From: Dolichospermum compactum NIES-806
Lineage (GTDB): Bacteria > Cyanobacteriota > Cyanobacteriia > Cyanobacteriales > Nostocaceae
NCBI RefSeq assembly: GCF_002368115.1
Contig: NZ_AP018316.1
Coordinates: 2,843,760-2,907,759 of the forward strand
Reading direction: 5' to 3'
DNA length: 64,000 bases
Below are positions 9,114 to 17,257 of this stretch, one piece after another. The notes beneath the pieces are model-generated. The model was not told the origin of the DNA. It did not search any database and was given only the letters and a program-made list of their open reading frames with translations. The translations under genes were made by a program, and so were the position numbers. Within the stretch, counting starts at the first letter, position 1, and each line of letters starts with the position of its first letter.

Positions 9114-9248
9114 CTAAACGCTCAGACGATGCCTTCCTTTTCTTCTTCTGGCACTAATCACGTTTCTGCCGTCTGGTGTCCGCATTCTGGCACGAAATCC
9201 AGATGTTCTTTTTCTCTTACGGCAAGTGCCGCCCAGTGTTCTTTGCAT
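9114..9248 (-). CDS. rpmH: 50S ribosomal protein bL34
   Basis: A 44-residue basic protein beginning MQRTLGGTCRKRKRTSGF and ending GRHRLSV, the complete bL34 sequence. A strong GAGGAG site lies upstream of the ATG at 9248. It is the promoter-proximal gene of the rpmH-rnpA cluster, which in many bacteria lies near dnaA/oriC; no dnaA is present in this window. Confidence 0.97.
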   Translation of the reverse strand: MQRTLGGTCRKRKRTSGFRARMRTPDGRNVISARRRKGRHRLSV

Positions 9249-9336
9249 ACGTTTCTCCTCTTAGGCGATTTTCATAAAAAGTCACAATCTGATATACTAC
9301 CACTTTACAGGCAATAAAAACATATTTCTGGATGGA

Positions 9337-9412
9337 GTTGTCCGTTGTCCGTTGTCCGTTGTCCGTTGTCCGTTGTCCGTTGTCCGTTGTCCGTTGTCCG
9401 TTGTCCGTTGTC
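9337..9412. repeat. Heptanucleotide tandem repeat (STRR type), about 10 copies
   Basis: The unit GTTGTCC is repeated ten times without interruption from 9337 to 9406, followed by a partial copy. Heptameric short tandemly repeated repetitive (STRR) sequences are described from heterocyst-forming cyanobacteria. It sits upstream of rpmH and downstream of the DUF2808 gene. Confidence 0.95.
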
Positions 9413-9436
9413 TTTTGCCTCTTCCCTGTTTCCTGT

Positions 9437-9943
9437 TCAAGTAATACTGATAATCCACGTACCAATATAACGTAGTAATGGGACATCACCTGGAGAAAGA
9501 ACTTGACATTTGAAATAGTAAACTCCCCCAAAAGCTGGATTCTGTACATTGGATAAGACTAACTCGACTTTGCGACCGGCGGGAACTGGTTCTTCAGGAA
9601 ATATTTGAATCACACCACCTTCTTTATCCCATTTGACTTCCGATAGGGGGACTTTTTTACCTTTAACTAAGACTTCAACACTTTTGGGATCAAAAGTTCC
9701 CTTGTAATAATCAGGATAAGTAATGGCAAATTGAGCTACTGCGAGTTTCATTTGTTTGGCAGGAACTCTGAGTATATAACGATCTGTGCTGTTGGTTTGT
9801 CCGCCAAAATCTAACCGAAAGGGTAACTGATTTTCACTTTTGACCCCACTAAAAAGTGTTAAGCCATTCTGGGCTAAAGTTATCGCTGGTAAACCCGCTA
9901 ATAAAAAGCTAGTCACAGCTAAGGCAGAAAGTAGGCGTTTCAT
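9437..9943 (-). CDS. DUF2808 exported protein
   Basis: A 168-residue protein with an N-terminal signal peptide (MKRLLSALAVTSFLLAGLPA, cleavage likely after TLAQ) followed by the DUF2808 domain, a cyanobacterial family of secreted or periplasmic proteins of unknown function. Recognisable segments are RYILRVPAKQMKLAVAQFAI, YPDYYKGTFDPKSVEV and GVYYFKCQVLSPGDVPLLRY. It is a single-gene unit followed by the STRR array. Confidence 0.85.
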   Translation of the reverse strand: MKRLLSALAVTSFLLAGLPAITLAQNGLTLFSGVKSENQLPFRLDFGGQTNSTDRYILRVPAKQMKLAVAQFAITYPDYYKGTFDPKSVEVLVKGKKVPLSEVKWDKEGGVIQIFPEEPVPAGRKVELVLSNVQNPAFGGVYYFKCQVLSPGDVPLLRYIGTWIISIT

Positions 9944-10091
9944 AAATTATGTTTCCTCTAGTTGGTAGTTTGTAACGAAGTATCAGTATTTGTAACTAAA
10001 CTTTACTACTATATGCTTGACAATTGACGTTAGTGAAAGATAAAAGTGCCTTTTTAGCGAAAACTTCCATTCCTAAAGTTAAAATTATTAT

Positions 10092-10216
10092 AGGGTTTAC
10101 GCACTGTACCAACCTGCGATGAGGTAAATAAACGAAATTGTGTTGTTTTTGGCTTTGGGAATAAATTATTGTGAGTAGGTGTTTATCGGGTTTGACGCTG
10201 CCGACAAGAGATAAAA
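10092..10216. mobile_element. MITE family B fragment, interrupted at 10216
   Basis: From AGGGTTTACGCACTGTAC (10092) through the TTTGGCTTTGGGAATAAATTATT region the sequence matches the inverse of 5460-5540. The match continues to the element's ACAAGRGATAAAA segment, where another MITE has inserted. The far end beyond 10413 is too diverged to place. Confidence 0.6.
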
Positions 10217-10407
10217 CCTACCTTCCGCACCCTAAACTGTCACACAACGAAAATTGGTCGTTTGGAGATTTGGTTTTAGCGAACTGCTTGCAGCAGCGCT
10301 TCGCTATCGCCTACCAATATTTCTTGGTTTTGGTACAAAATACAACATTAAATGGGGATAAAAATCATAAAAAACCGATTGTGACACCGGGGGGTGCGGA
10401 ATGTGGG
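10217..10407. mobile_element. 191-bp MITE with IS1634-type ends and 6-bp target duplication
   Basis: Its 28-bp ends (CCTACCTTCCGCACCCTAAA at 10217; GGTGCGGAATGTGGG ending at 10407) match the terminal repeats of the IS1634-type element at 60340-62548. A perfect 6-bp duplication, ATAAAA, flanks it (10211-10216 and 10408-10413). The interior carries a short dispersed repeat at about 10279-10310 and no gene. It is inserted inside a family B MITE. Confidence 0.9.
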
Positions 10408-10413
10408 ATAAAA

Positions 10414-10783
10414 TCCAGATTGTATCTTTGATATATTGCTAAAGGATAATTTTTATTGCTAATTATAAATATTTTAGTATACAAGTATATTTTAAATAAG
10501 TAAAACTTTTAGAGTGAGATTTTTCCCAAATATAAAATAATCTGAAGAACAATATACAAAATGTAGATATCGGCATAGGATGTGCGATAACTAATTCTAC
10601 TTATAGCTATTTTGCAAGGATGATATTTGCATATTATCAAGTTGAGATTGTGAATAGATCCCAAGTATAGCAAAAACAAAAAGGTCGAAAGTTCTATCTA
10701 CAAAGGTAATTCATGGTTAATCATCCCCACAGCTTAATTAATAGTTAACGGGTGATGTTAAGTATTTATTTCTAGGAGATTTC
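10414..10783 (+). other. Leader/promoter region of the pnt operon
   Basis: About 370 AT-rich bases with no gene. AGGAG at 10774-10778 is the ribosome binding site for pntA1. No convincing -35/-10 pair could be fixed. Confidence 0.4.
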
Positions 10784-11938
10784 ATGAAAATAGCAGTTGC
10801 GAAAGAAATAGAAGTTTGTGAACGGCGTGTAGCTTTAATTCCCGACACCGTAGCCAAATTAGTCAAACAAGGTTTAGACGTTTGGGTAGAAGCAGGGGCG
10901 GGAGAAAAAGCATTTTTCAGCGATGCTGACTATGAAGCAGCAGGTGCTAAAATTATCGGCAATTCTGCTCAATTATGGAGTGAAGCAGATATTTTACTCA
11001 AAGTTAGCCCACCCCAAACCAGAGAAGATGGCCGGACAGAAATTGAGTTACTTAAATCCGGTTCTGTATTAATTAGCTTCCTCAATCCTCTGGGAAATCC
11101 CGTAATTGCCCAACAATTAGCAAATCGGCAAATTACAGCTTTGAGTATGGAATTAATCCCCCGTACCACCAGAGCGCAAAGCATGGATGCCTTGTCTTCC
11201 CAGGCTTCTCTGGCGGGCTATAAAGCCGTATTGATTGCGGCGGCGGCATTACCGAAATATTTTCCCATGTTGACGACTGCGGCAGGGACAATTGCTCCCG
11301 CCAAAGTATTTATTATGGGGGCAGGTGTGGCAGGATTGCAAGCGATCGCCACCGCAAGAAGGCTAGGAGCAGTAGTAGAAGCCTTTGACATCCGCCCAGC
11401 CGTCAAAGAAGAAGTGCAAAGCTTAGGGGCGAAATTCGTCGAAGTCAAACTCGAAGAAGAAACCGTCGCAGCCGGTGGTTACGCCAAAGAAATTTCAGAG
11501 GACAGTAAAAAGCGTACCCAAGAACTAGTAGCCAGCCACGTCAAAAACTCCGATATCGTCATTACCACCGCCCAAGTACCAGGAAGACAAGCCCCCAGAC
11601 TGGTGACAGAAGAAATGGTAGCGCAAATGAAACCCGGTTCAGTAATAGTAGACTTAGCCGCAGAACAAGGTGGAAACTGCGCTTGTACAGAAGCAGGTAA
11701 AGATATTATTTGGAACGGGGTAACAATTATCGGACCAATTAATTTACCCTCATCAATGCCAGTACACGCCAGCCAACTGTATGCAAAGAACGTTACTTCA
11801 TTAATGCAACTGTTGATTAAAGATAAAGCCTTAGAAATCAACTTTGGTGACGATATCGTTGACGCTGCTTGTGTTACTCATGGTGGAGAAATTAGAAACC
11901 AACGAGTAAAAGACGCTTTGCAAGCGGTAGCGGTTTAG
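10784..11938 (+). CDS. pntA: NAD(P) transhydrogenase subunit alpha 1 (NAD-binding)
   Basis: The soluble NAD(H)-binding dI domain of the proton-translocating transhydrogenase, which couples hydride transfer between NADH and NADP+ to proton movement. The 384-residue product carries the alanine dehydrogenase/PNT N-terminal domain (MKIAVAKEIEVCERRVALIP), the mobile-loop region MELIPRTTRAQSMDALSSQ and the Rossmann motif IMGAGVAGLQAIATARRLGA near residue 178 with acceptor EAFDIRPAVKEE. It is the split form seen in cyanobacteria, with the membrane part of alpha in the next gene. An AGGAG site lies 5 bases before the ATG. Confidence 0.96.
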   Translation: MKIAVAKEIEVCERRVALIPDTVAKLVKQGLDVWVEAGAGEKAFFSDADYEAAGAKIIGNSAQLWSEADILLKVSPPQTREDGRTEIELLKSGSVLISFLNPLGNPVIAQQLANRQITALSMELIPRTTRAQSMDALSSQASLAGYKAVLIAAAALPKYFPMLTTAAGTIAPAKVFIMGAGVAGLQAIATARRLGAVVEAFDIRPAVKEEVQSLGAKFVEVKLEEETVAAGGYAKEISEDSKKRTQELVASHVKNSDIVITTAQVPGRQAPRLVTEEMVAQMKPGSVIVDLAAEQGGNCACTEAGKDIIWNGVTIIGPINLPSSMPVHASQLYAKNVTSLMQLLIKDKALEINFGDDIVDAACVTHGGEIRNQRVKDALQAVAV

Positions 11939-12011
11939 TTGATACAAACAAAGCTCAGGCGATTAGAAATCGCGGCTACACAGGCAAAGTCCGCCTGCGC
12001 GGACTAATAAC

Positions 12012-12052
12012 TTATTCTTGCTCTCTGCGCCTCTGCGCCTCTGCGCCTCTGC
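12012..12052. repeat. Short tandem repeat (CTCTGCGC)n between pntA1 and pntA2
   Basis: About four copies of a unit reading CTCTGCGC(C) run up to the pntA2 leader. The repeat interrupts an operon whose other junction overlaps, so it has probably expanded in a tolerated spacer. Confidence 0.7.
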
Positions 12053-12085
12053 GTGAGCCAAAAATCCAAAAATCCAAAAATCAAC

Positions 12086-12379
12086 ATGACAGAAGCATTA
12101 CTTCCAGCCTTATTTGTCCTCGTCTTAGCCTCTTTTATAGGCTTTGAAGTCATCAACAAAATTCCCCCCACATTACACACCCCGTTAATGTCCGGTTCAA
12201 ACGCCATTTCCGGTATTTCCGTAATTGGTGCAATCCTGGCTGCTGGGGAAAGAAACACGAATTTATCAGTCATTCTCGGTTTAATCGCCGTAATTTTGGC
12301 AATGGTTAACGTTGTCGGCGGTTTTTTAGTTACTGACAGAATGCTGCAAATGTTTAAAAAAAAGGAAATTAAAGCATGA
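12086..12379 (+). CDS. NAD(P) transhydrogenase subunit alpha 2 (membrane)
   Basis: A 97-residue membrane subunit (often annotated pntA2) that forms the proton channel together with PntB. Three hydrophobic helices are visible: ALLPALFVLVLASFIGFEVI, ISGISVIGAILAAG and VILGLIAVILAMVNVVGGFL, with the conserved IPPTLHTPLMSGSNAISG loop between the first two. A GTG further upstream (12053) is in frame, but ATG at 12086 (MTEALLP) gives the family N terminus. The end overlaps pntB by four bases (ATGA). Confidence 0.93.
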   Translation: MTEALLPALFVLVLASFIGFEVINKIPPTLHTPLMSGSNAISGISVIGAILAAGERNTNLSVILGLIAVILAMVNVVGGFLVTDRMLQMFKKKEIKA

Positions 12380-13779
12380 GCGACTTTTTACCAACTGGGA
12401 TTCAGCTAACTTACTTAGTCGCTGCATCATTATTTATCCTGGGTTTGAAAAAACTCGGTTCTCCTGCTAGTGCAAGAAACGGTAATCTTGTCGCTGCGGT
12501 GGGGATGCTATTAGCAATTGTCGCCACAATGCTAGATCAGCACGTATTAAATTATGAGATGATTTTGGTAGGCTTGGCTATTGGTTCGGTAATAGGCACT
12601 GTTATTGCTTACAAAGTGCAAATGACGGAAATGCCCCAAATGGTGGGTTTACTCAACGGTTTGGGTGGTGCTTCTTCCGCACTTATCGCTGTGGCTGAAT
12701 TTTGGCGGTTATTAGATAGTTCACAGCCTATCCCCCTCGATGTCAACATATCTATGTTATTGGATGTGTTAATTGGTGGCGTGACTTTAACAGGTAGTTT
12801 TCTCGCTTTTGCCAAATTGCAAGGTTTAATTAGCGGTACTCCCATTACTTTTCCTTTGCAGCAACCTTTTAACATCCTGCTTTTAGGTTCTTATTTAGCG
12901 GGAAGTGCCTATTTAATCAGGACACCAGATAGCCTCCCCGTATTTTTAGCTGTGGTGGCTGTTTCTTTGGTGTTGGGTGTGATGTTCGTCCTCCCCATTG
13001 GTGGGGGTGATATGCCGGTGGTAATCTCTCTGTTAAACTCCCTCTCCGGTGTGGCTGCGGCTGCGGCTGGGTTTGTGGTGATGAACAATATGTTAATCAT
13101 AGCCGGTGCTTTGGTGGGGGCTTCTGGTTTAATCCTGACGGAAATTATGTGTAAGGCTATGAACCGTTCTTTGTTCAGTGTCTTATTTAGTGCTTTTGGT
13201 TCTGTCTCTACTTCTAGTGGTGGTGCGGCTGCTGGTGCTAGTGATCAACCTGTTCGCAGTATTGATGCGGAAGAAGGGGCGATGATGTTGGGTTATGCCC
13301 GTTCTGTGGTGATTGTCCCAGGTTACGGTATGGCGGTTGCTCAAGCACAGCATAGCGTCCGGGAGTTGGCTGATCAATTAGAGCGCATGGGTGTGGATGT
13401 GAAATATGCGATACATCCGGTGGCGGGGAGAATGCCGGGACACATGAATGTATTATTGGCGGAAGCTAATGTGGCCTATACGCAGTTGTATGATATGGAG
13501 GATATTAATCCCCAGTTTGAACAGGCTGATGTGGCGTTGGTGATTGGTGCTAATGATGTGGTCAATCCGGCGGCGCGTAGTGATAAAAATAGTCCTATTT
13601 ATGGGATGCCGATTTTGGAGGTTGATCGCGCAAAGCAAACTATTGTGATTAAGCGCGGTATGAGTGCTGGTTTTGCTGGTGTGGATAATGAGTTGTTTTA
13701 TAAGGCTAAAACGACGATGTTGTTTGGTAGCGCTAAGGATATGGTGGCTAAGTTGGTTAGTGAGGTGAAGCAGCTTTAA
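12376..13779 (+). CDS. pntB: NAD(P) transhydrogenase subunit beta
   Basis: A 467-residue subunit with an N-terminal membrane domain of about eight or nine helices that carries the proton path (for example LVGLAIGSVIGTVIAYKV and VISLLNSLSGVAAAAAGFVV), and a C-terminal NADP(H)-binding dIII domain starting near residue 300, with the inverted Rossmann motif VIVPGYGMAVAQAQHSV and the GANDVVNPAA and DVKYAIHPVAGRMPGHMNVL loops. Start overlap with pntA2 (ATGA) shows translational coupling. A strong hairpin terminator follows. Confidence 0.97.
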   Translation: MSDFLPTGIQLTYLVAASLFILGLKKLGSPASARNGNLVAAVGMLLAIVATMLDQHVLNYEMILVGLAIGSVIGTVIAYKVQMTEMPQMVGLLNGLGGASSALIAVAEFWRLLDSSQPIPLDVNISMLLDVLIGGVTLTGSFLAFAKLQGLISGTPITFPLQQPFNILLLGSYLAGSAYLIRTPDSLPVFLAVVAVSLVLGVMFVLPIGGGDMPVVISLLNSLSGVAAAAAGFVVMNNMLIIAGALVGASGLILTEIMCKAMNRSLFSVLFSAFGSVSTSSGGAAAGASDQPVRSIDAEEGAMMLGYARSVVIVPGYGMAVAQAQHSVRELADQLERMGVDVKYAIHPVAGRMPGHMNVLLAEANVAYTQLYDMEDINPQFEQADVALVIGANDVVNPAARSDKNSPIYGMPILEVDRAKQTIVIKRGMSAGFAGVDNELFYKAKTTMLFGSAKDMVAKLVSEVKQL

Positions 13780-13783
13780 GAGA

Positions 13784-13816
13784 AACGAACCACGAAGACA
13801 CGAAGAACACGAAGAA
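13784..13816. repeat. Dispersed repeat copy (AACGAACCACGAAGA), inverted orientation
   Basis: Inverse of the TCTTCGTGGTTCGTT block that occurs at 14867-14881 and heads the repeat tracts near 15.87, 17.0 and 18.09 kb. The copies at 13784 and 14867 face each other across the truncated transposase. Confidence 0.75.
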
Positions 13817-13834
13817 AGAAATAAAGAAAATTAG

Positions 13835-13873
13835 CTTGCTTTGGGGGTTTGATATTCCCGGAGCAAGTTTTTT
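13835..13873 (+). terminator. Rho-independent terminator of the pnt operon
   Basis: CTTGCT (13835-13840) pairs with AGCAAG (13862-13867), extended inward by G-rich/C-rich pairing (TTGGGGG with TTCCCGG), and is followed by TTTTTTATT. Confidence 0.8.
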
Positions 13874-14812
13874 ATTAGATATCATCTCAATAAAATTAAC
13901 AATTTTGAGGAATTAGAAGCGCAAATCAATCAAGCATTAAAAAGTCGAATTCCTTTAGGATTAAAAAAACGGTGTTTAAAAATAGCGATTGATTTAAATT
14001 TAATTTGTTATTATGGTCAACCAACATCGTCAGAATTACCCTACATATATCGAAGTGAAGCTAAATCTGGTACTAATTCATTTTATGCCTATGCCACTTT
14101 ATATGTTATTAGTAATAATAAGCGTGTAACTCTAGCAATAAGAGGTGTTCGCCAATTAGATACTAGTGTGGCTTTAATTACTTATTTATTAGCCGAACTT
14201 GAATCCCTAAAAATAAATGTAAAAAAACTCTATTTGGATAGGGGATTTTTTAATACTCCTGTAATTATATGGTTACAGGCATTAGATATTCCCTTTCTTA
14301 TGCCCGCTATCAAGACTGGAAAAAAAGGAGGAATCAAACAATTCCTCAAGGGTAAAAAAAGTTATAAAACTACCTATACCATTACAAGAGATAAAGATGA
14401 TTTCGTCACATTTGATTTATGGGTTGTCTGTAAATATAGAAAGGGAAAGCATAAAAAGTATGGAGTTCAATATTTTGTTTATGTTGCTTATAAGGTAAAA
14501 ACAAATTTAAATTACATCTATCAAGATTATCGAAAAAGATTTGGCATTGAAACTAGTTATCGTCTGAAAAATATTTGTCGAATTAAGACGAATAACAAAA
14601 ATCCAGTCTTGAGATTACTATTCATTGGAATATCCTTTCTTCTAATTAACATCTGGGTGAATCTACTATGGCTCAAAATCAGTCGGAAAAGGAAAGGTAG
14701 TAGATTAATTTATCGCACACTTTTTACATTCAAACAGATGTTAGCCTTTTTATCTCAAGCCCTACAGAGGAAATATCAAGTCGTTGAAAGCATTTATATT
14801 CCATCCGGTTAG
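13868..14812 (+). pseudogene. 5'-truncated ISH3-like transposase
   Basis: The frame is open without a start from the terminator of the pnt operon and reads KINNFEELEAQINQALKSRI, then the DDE-type segments IAIDLNLICYYGQ, KKLYLDRGFFNTPVI and YRKRFGIETSYRLKN and a hydrophobic LLFIGISFLLINIWVNLLWL. These resemble ISH3-family transposases found in archaea and cyanobacteria. An internal ATG at 14168 would give 214 residues, lacking the first catalytic aspartate. The N-terminal part of the gene and both IS ends are missing. It lies between inverted dispersed repeats. Confidence 0.8.
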
Positions 14813-14852
14813 CGTCAAGAAATTATTAACCAGCTAATCATAAGTAATTATT

Positions 14853-15010
14853 ATCTGTTCTTCGCGTCTTCGTGGTTCGTTAAAAAAGGGATGTTGGGAA
14901 GTTGAAGGGGTGCGATCGCTATTTGGGGAGGTTGAGGGAGTGCGATCGCTGTTTGGAAAGTTTGGAGGGATGCGATCGCTGTTTGGGGAGTTGAGGGAGT
15001 GCGATCACTC
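14853..15010. repeat. HIP1-containing tandem repeat tract 1
   Basis: A TCTTCGTGGTTCGTTAAAAA leader block is followed by about four degenerate units of 33-36 bases of the form GTTGRGGGRRTGCGATCGCT + GTTTGGGGA. Each carries a HIP1 octamer (one mutated to GCGATCAC at the end). It fills the gap before the VapC gene. The unit resembles the LTRR class of cyanobacterial tandem repeats in size. Confidence 0.85.
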
Positions 15011-15021
15011 TTCCAATATGA

Positions 15022-15462
15022 TTAAACAATACTACGTGGATCAACAACTACAATATCCGAAAAACCCTTAAAATCATCAACATTAAATGTTAATAAATGT
15101 GTAATATTATGAGCTACCATAGCCGCAGCTAAACGTGCATCATGCACCTGTTTTCCCATCACTTGATATTTAATAACCAGAGATTCCCACTCAGTAAAAA
15201 TTTGTGGTGTATCTAACTCCAATATAAATATCTTTTTAAGTTTTTCGCTTTCTTCTTCAGCTTGAGTAATAGATAAACCTAATCCATTTTTATCAAGAGG
15301 TCTTGTAGCAACAGCCCAAAATTCAATTATATTTTGTGGAATAATACATAAAAATTCACCTTGCTTTTTGAGCTTTAAAATTGCCCTTTGAGTATCAAGG
15401 TGCATGGGACTATTTTTTTGTACTAAACGCAGTAAGATATTAGTATCTACCAGATATTTCAT
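15022..15462 (-). CDS. PIN-domain toxin (VapC family)
   Basis: A 146-residue PIN-domain ribonuclease, expected to be a toxin that cleaves RNA. The acidic active-site residues are recognisable: D6 in MKYLVDTNILLRL, the glutamate of NIIEFWAVATRPL, the aspartate of QVHDARLAAAMVAHN, and NVDDFKGF near the C terminus. It overlaps the upstream antitoxin gene by four bases, the usual arrangement with the antitoxin first. The 3' end is followed by HIP1 repeats. Confidence 0.88.
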   Translation of the reverse strand: MKYLVDTNILLRLVQKNSPMHLDTQRAILKLKKQGEFLCIIPQNIIEFWAVATRPLDKNGLGLSITQAEEESEKLKKIFILELDTPQIFTEWESLVIKYQVMGKQVHDARLAAAMVAHNITHLLTFNVDDFKGFSDIVVVDPRSIV

Positions 15463-15749
15463 AACATTTCATCTTCTCTGGTATAAATACTATCTCGACT
15501 AATAGCCGCATCTGAAAGTGGTGGTGCTACAGCAAAAGCAGAACTATTGATTAAATGCATTAGTGCTGTTTCCCAATCTTCCTCAGTTGTTACTTGAGAA
15601 AAAGATTTTTCCTCTTGATTTTTTAAACTATCTTCAATCAAAGATTCAAGATAAGATTCAATTGATAAACCTTGTTTAGTAGCTTGGGTAATCAGACGAG
15701 CTTCTATTTCTGGTTTCAATTGTAGCTGTATAGTTTTATATTGTTTCAT
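15459..15749 (-). CDS. Antitoxin of the VapC pair (ribbon-helix-helix type)
   Basis: A 96-residue protein with a predicted N-terminal ribbon-helix-helix segment (YKTIQLQLKPEIEARLITQATKQGLSIESYLESLI, shown here by its beta strand and two helices) and an acidic C-terminal region that would bind and block the toxin. It lies immediately upstream of, and overlaps, the PIN toxin gene. Such antitoxins normally repress their own operon. Confidence 0.75.
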   Translation of the reverse strand: MKQYKTIQLQLKPEIEARLITQATKQGLSIESYLESLIEDSLKNQEEKSFSQVTTEEDWETALMHLINSSAFAVAPPLSDAAISRDSIYTREDEML

Positions 15750-15840
15750 ATTCTTAGATTCTAGTTAATTAATATCAAGTAAAACTTATGATTAACTTGA
15801 TATATTAAAAGTATATCAGATTTAAGCAGATGTTAATTAC

Positions 15841-15960
15841 ACTGTTTTCTTCTTTCTTCCCTTCGCGCTCTTCGTGTCTTCGTGGTTCGTTAAAAAAGGA
15901 TGTTGGGAAGTTGAGGGAATGCGTAAGCGTTGCGCTGCTGCAAGCAGTTCGCTCTACCAT
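15841..15960. repeat. Dispersed repeat leader with short dispersed repeat insertion
   Basis: A TCTTCGTGGTTCGTTAAAAA block leads into GGATGTTGGGAAGTTGAGGG and then GAATGCG, where the HIP1 position is broken by an insert reading about TAAGCGTTGCGCTGCTGCAA before CGCT. The insert is the inverse of the short dispersed repeat seen at 10279 and 56811. Confidence 0.75.
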
Positions 15961-16039
15961 ATTGACAATTAACAAATCAGAAGATAATATAAGGGTAGGC
16001 ATAGCCTGGGGGTAGTCGTATGACTGCCGCATCATAAAC

Positions 16040-16064
16040 CGCTCACGTAGCGGTTTTGTTGTTT
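16040..16064 (+). terminator. Hairpin downstream of DUF3800 gene
   Basis: AACCGCTCACGTAGCGGTT followed by TTGTTGTTTTT. The T-run suits plus-strand termination, but the symmetric stem lies at the 3' end of the minus-strand DUF3800 gene and may serve either direction. Confidence 0.45.
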
Positions 16065-16874
16065 TTAGGGACTATCAAAGCAATAATACTTAATTCCCAA
16101 AGTAGTAACTTGATCCTGTTGTAACCTACAATCCACAAGCAAGTTAGCATTTTTAAGAGCTAAAAACGCCTGATTATCAGGATTGTCTTTACTCCGAACA
16201 ACTGGGTACAAACACAAATCAGCAATTTGCATGATCGAATTAGCTTTTGTCTTGCTGTCTATTCCTATTAACAGTTTTGATAAATCATTAGCAGATAAAG
16301 GTGAATATTTATCAGATGTTGCAACATTAAAAGATTGACCTTTAGCTCTTAAATCATAAAAATATTGTTTTAGCAGATTATCTTCATTTTTACCTGCTGC
16401 TTCAAAATAAACCATTAAACTACCATTATTAATAGCTGCATACTTAGCACTACGTTCTATTAAAATAGAAAATGCACTTTTCATCATCTCCCAAGTATTC
16501 TCACCATACTTTTCTAAATAGCGATTGAGATATCCTTGTCGAGATATAACACAAGAATGAACAACTATAGGACAACTAATTATAGTTTGTGTTAAATCTT
16601 CCAGAAATTGCTCTTGTTCTACTTTTGATAGTTTACCTAACCAAGCAAAGCCTTTTTTCTTGGAGCGTATTTCGTTACCATGCAAAGGTTGTTCTTGAAG
16701 AATACTCCAGCGAGTTTTAAAATCTGATACTAATTGTTTAATTATTTGTTCATCATTCCTTTTAATCAAAACCCCACCCATAGCAAAAATAGGACATTGA
16801 TCTTTAGGATTTGGTTTGGCACTACCAGATTCATCAATATATATAATAAATTCAATATTATCTTGTTGATTCAT
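16065..16874 (-). CDS. DUF3800 domain-containing protein
   Basis: A 269-residue protein with the DUF3800 signature at its N terminus (EFIIYIDESGSAKP, FAMGGVLI) and downstream acidic residues (SLMVYFEAAGKNEDN, LLIGIDSKTKANSIMQIADL) compatible with the RNase H-like fold proposed for this family. DUF3800 genes are frequently found in defence and mobile regions; no function is established. It stands alone between the VapBC pair and a second PIN-toxin pair, in AT-rich DNA flanked by repeats. The start at 16874 is the only plausible ATG. Confidence 0.8.
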   Translation of the reverse strand: MNQQDNIEFIIYIDESGSAKPNPKDQCPIFAMGGVLIKRNDEQIIKQLVSDFKTRWSILQEQPLHGNEIRSKKKGFAWLGKLSKVEQEQFLEDLTQTIISCPIVVHSCVISRQGYLNRYLEKYGENTWEMMKSAFSILIERSAKYAAINNGSLMVYFEAAGKNEDNLLKQYFYDLRAKGQSFNVATSDKYSPLSANDLSKLLIGIDSKTKANSIMQIADLCLYPVVRSKDNPDNQAFLALKNANLLVDCRLQQDQVTTLGIKYYCFDSP

Positions 16875-16969
16875 TTTTTAATTTTGTTACATTTAATAAA
16901 TTTCCTAATAGTATTACATATTTAATGGCAAAAAGGGATACTTGACTAGAAAATATAAAATTCGCTCTT

Positions 16970-17205
16970 TCTTCTCTTCTTCCTTCGTGTTCTTCGCGTC
17001 TTCGTGGTTCGTTTAAAAAGAGATGTTGGGAAGTTGAAGGGGTGCGATAGCGAAGCGCTCCGTAGGAATCGCTGTTTGGGAAGTTCAGGGGATGCGATCG
17101 CTGTTTGGGAAGTTTGGAGGGATGCGATCGCTGTTTGGGGAGTTGAGGGAGTGCGATCGCTTTTGGTGAGGTTGGAGGGGTGCGATCACTGTTTGAGGAT
17201 GATGG
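16970..17205. repeat. HIP1-containing tandem repeat tract 2
   Basis: Begins with the TCTTCGTGGTTCGTTTAAAA block and continues with about five degenerate 33-36 base units carrying GCGATCGC. In the first unit the HIP1 octamer is split: GCGAT + AGCGAAGCGCTCCGTAGGAAT (21 bases) + CGCT. The tract ends just before the promoter of the next toxin-antitoxin pair. Confidence 0.85.
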
Positions 17206-17257
17206 GATTTAGGAGATAGTGCTATAATTCAAATAATCAAATTCTAGAATAAATTCT

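Noticed and set aside
9217..9549. 110-codon minus-strand reading frame
   Set aside because: It runs through the GTTGTCC array (giving a repeated TDNGQRT sequence) and overlaps the end of the DUF2808 gene in another frame.
10171..10431. 86-codon plus-strand reading frame
   Set aside because: It lies entirely over the nested MITEs and a short dispersed repeat and matches no protein family.
17004..17219. 71-codon plus-strand reading frame
   Set aside because: It is made of the HIP1-containing tandem repeats; the apparent repeat protein is an artefact of the DNA repeat.
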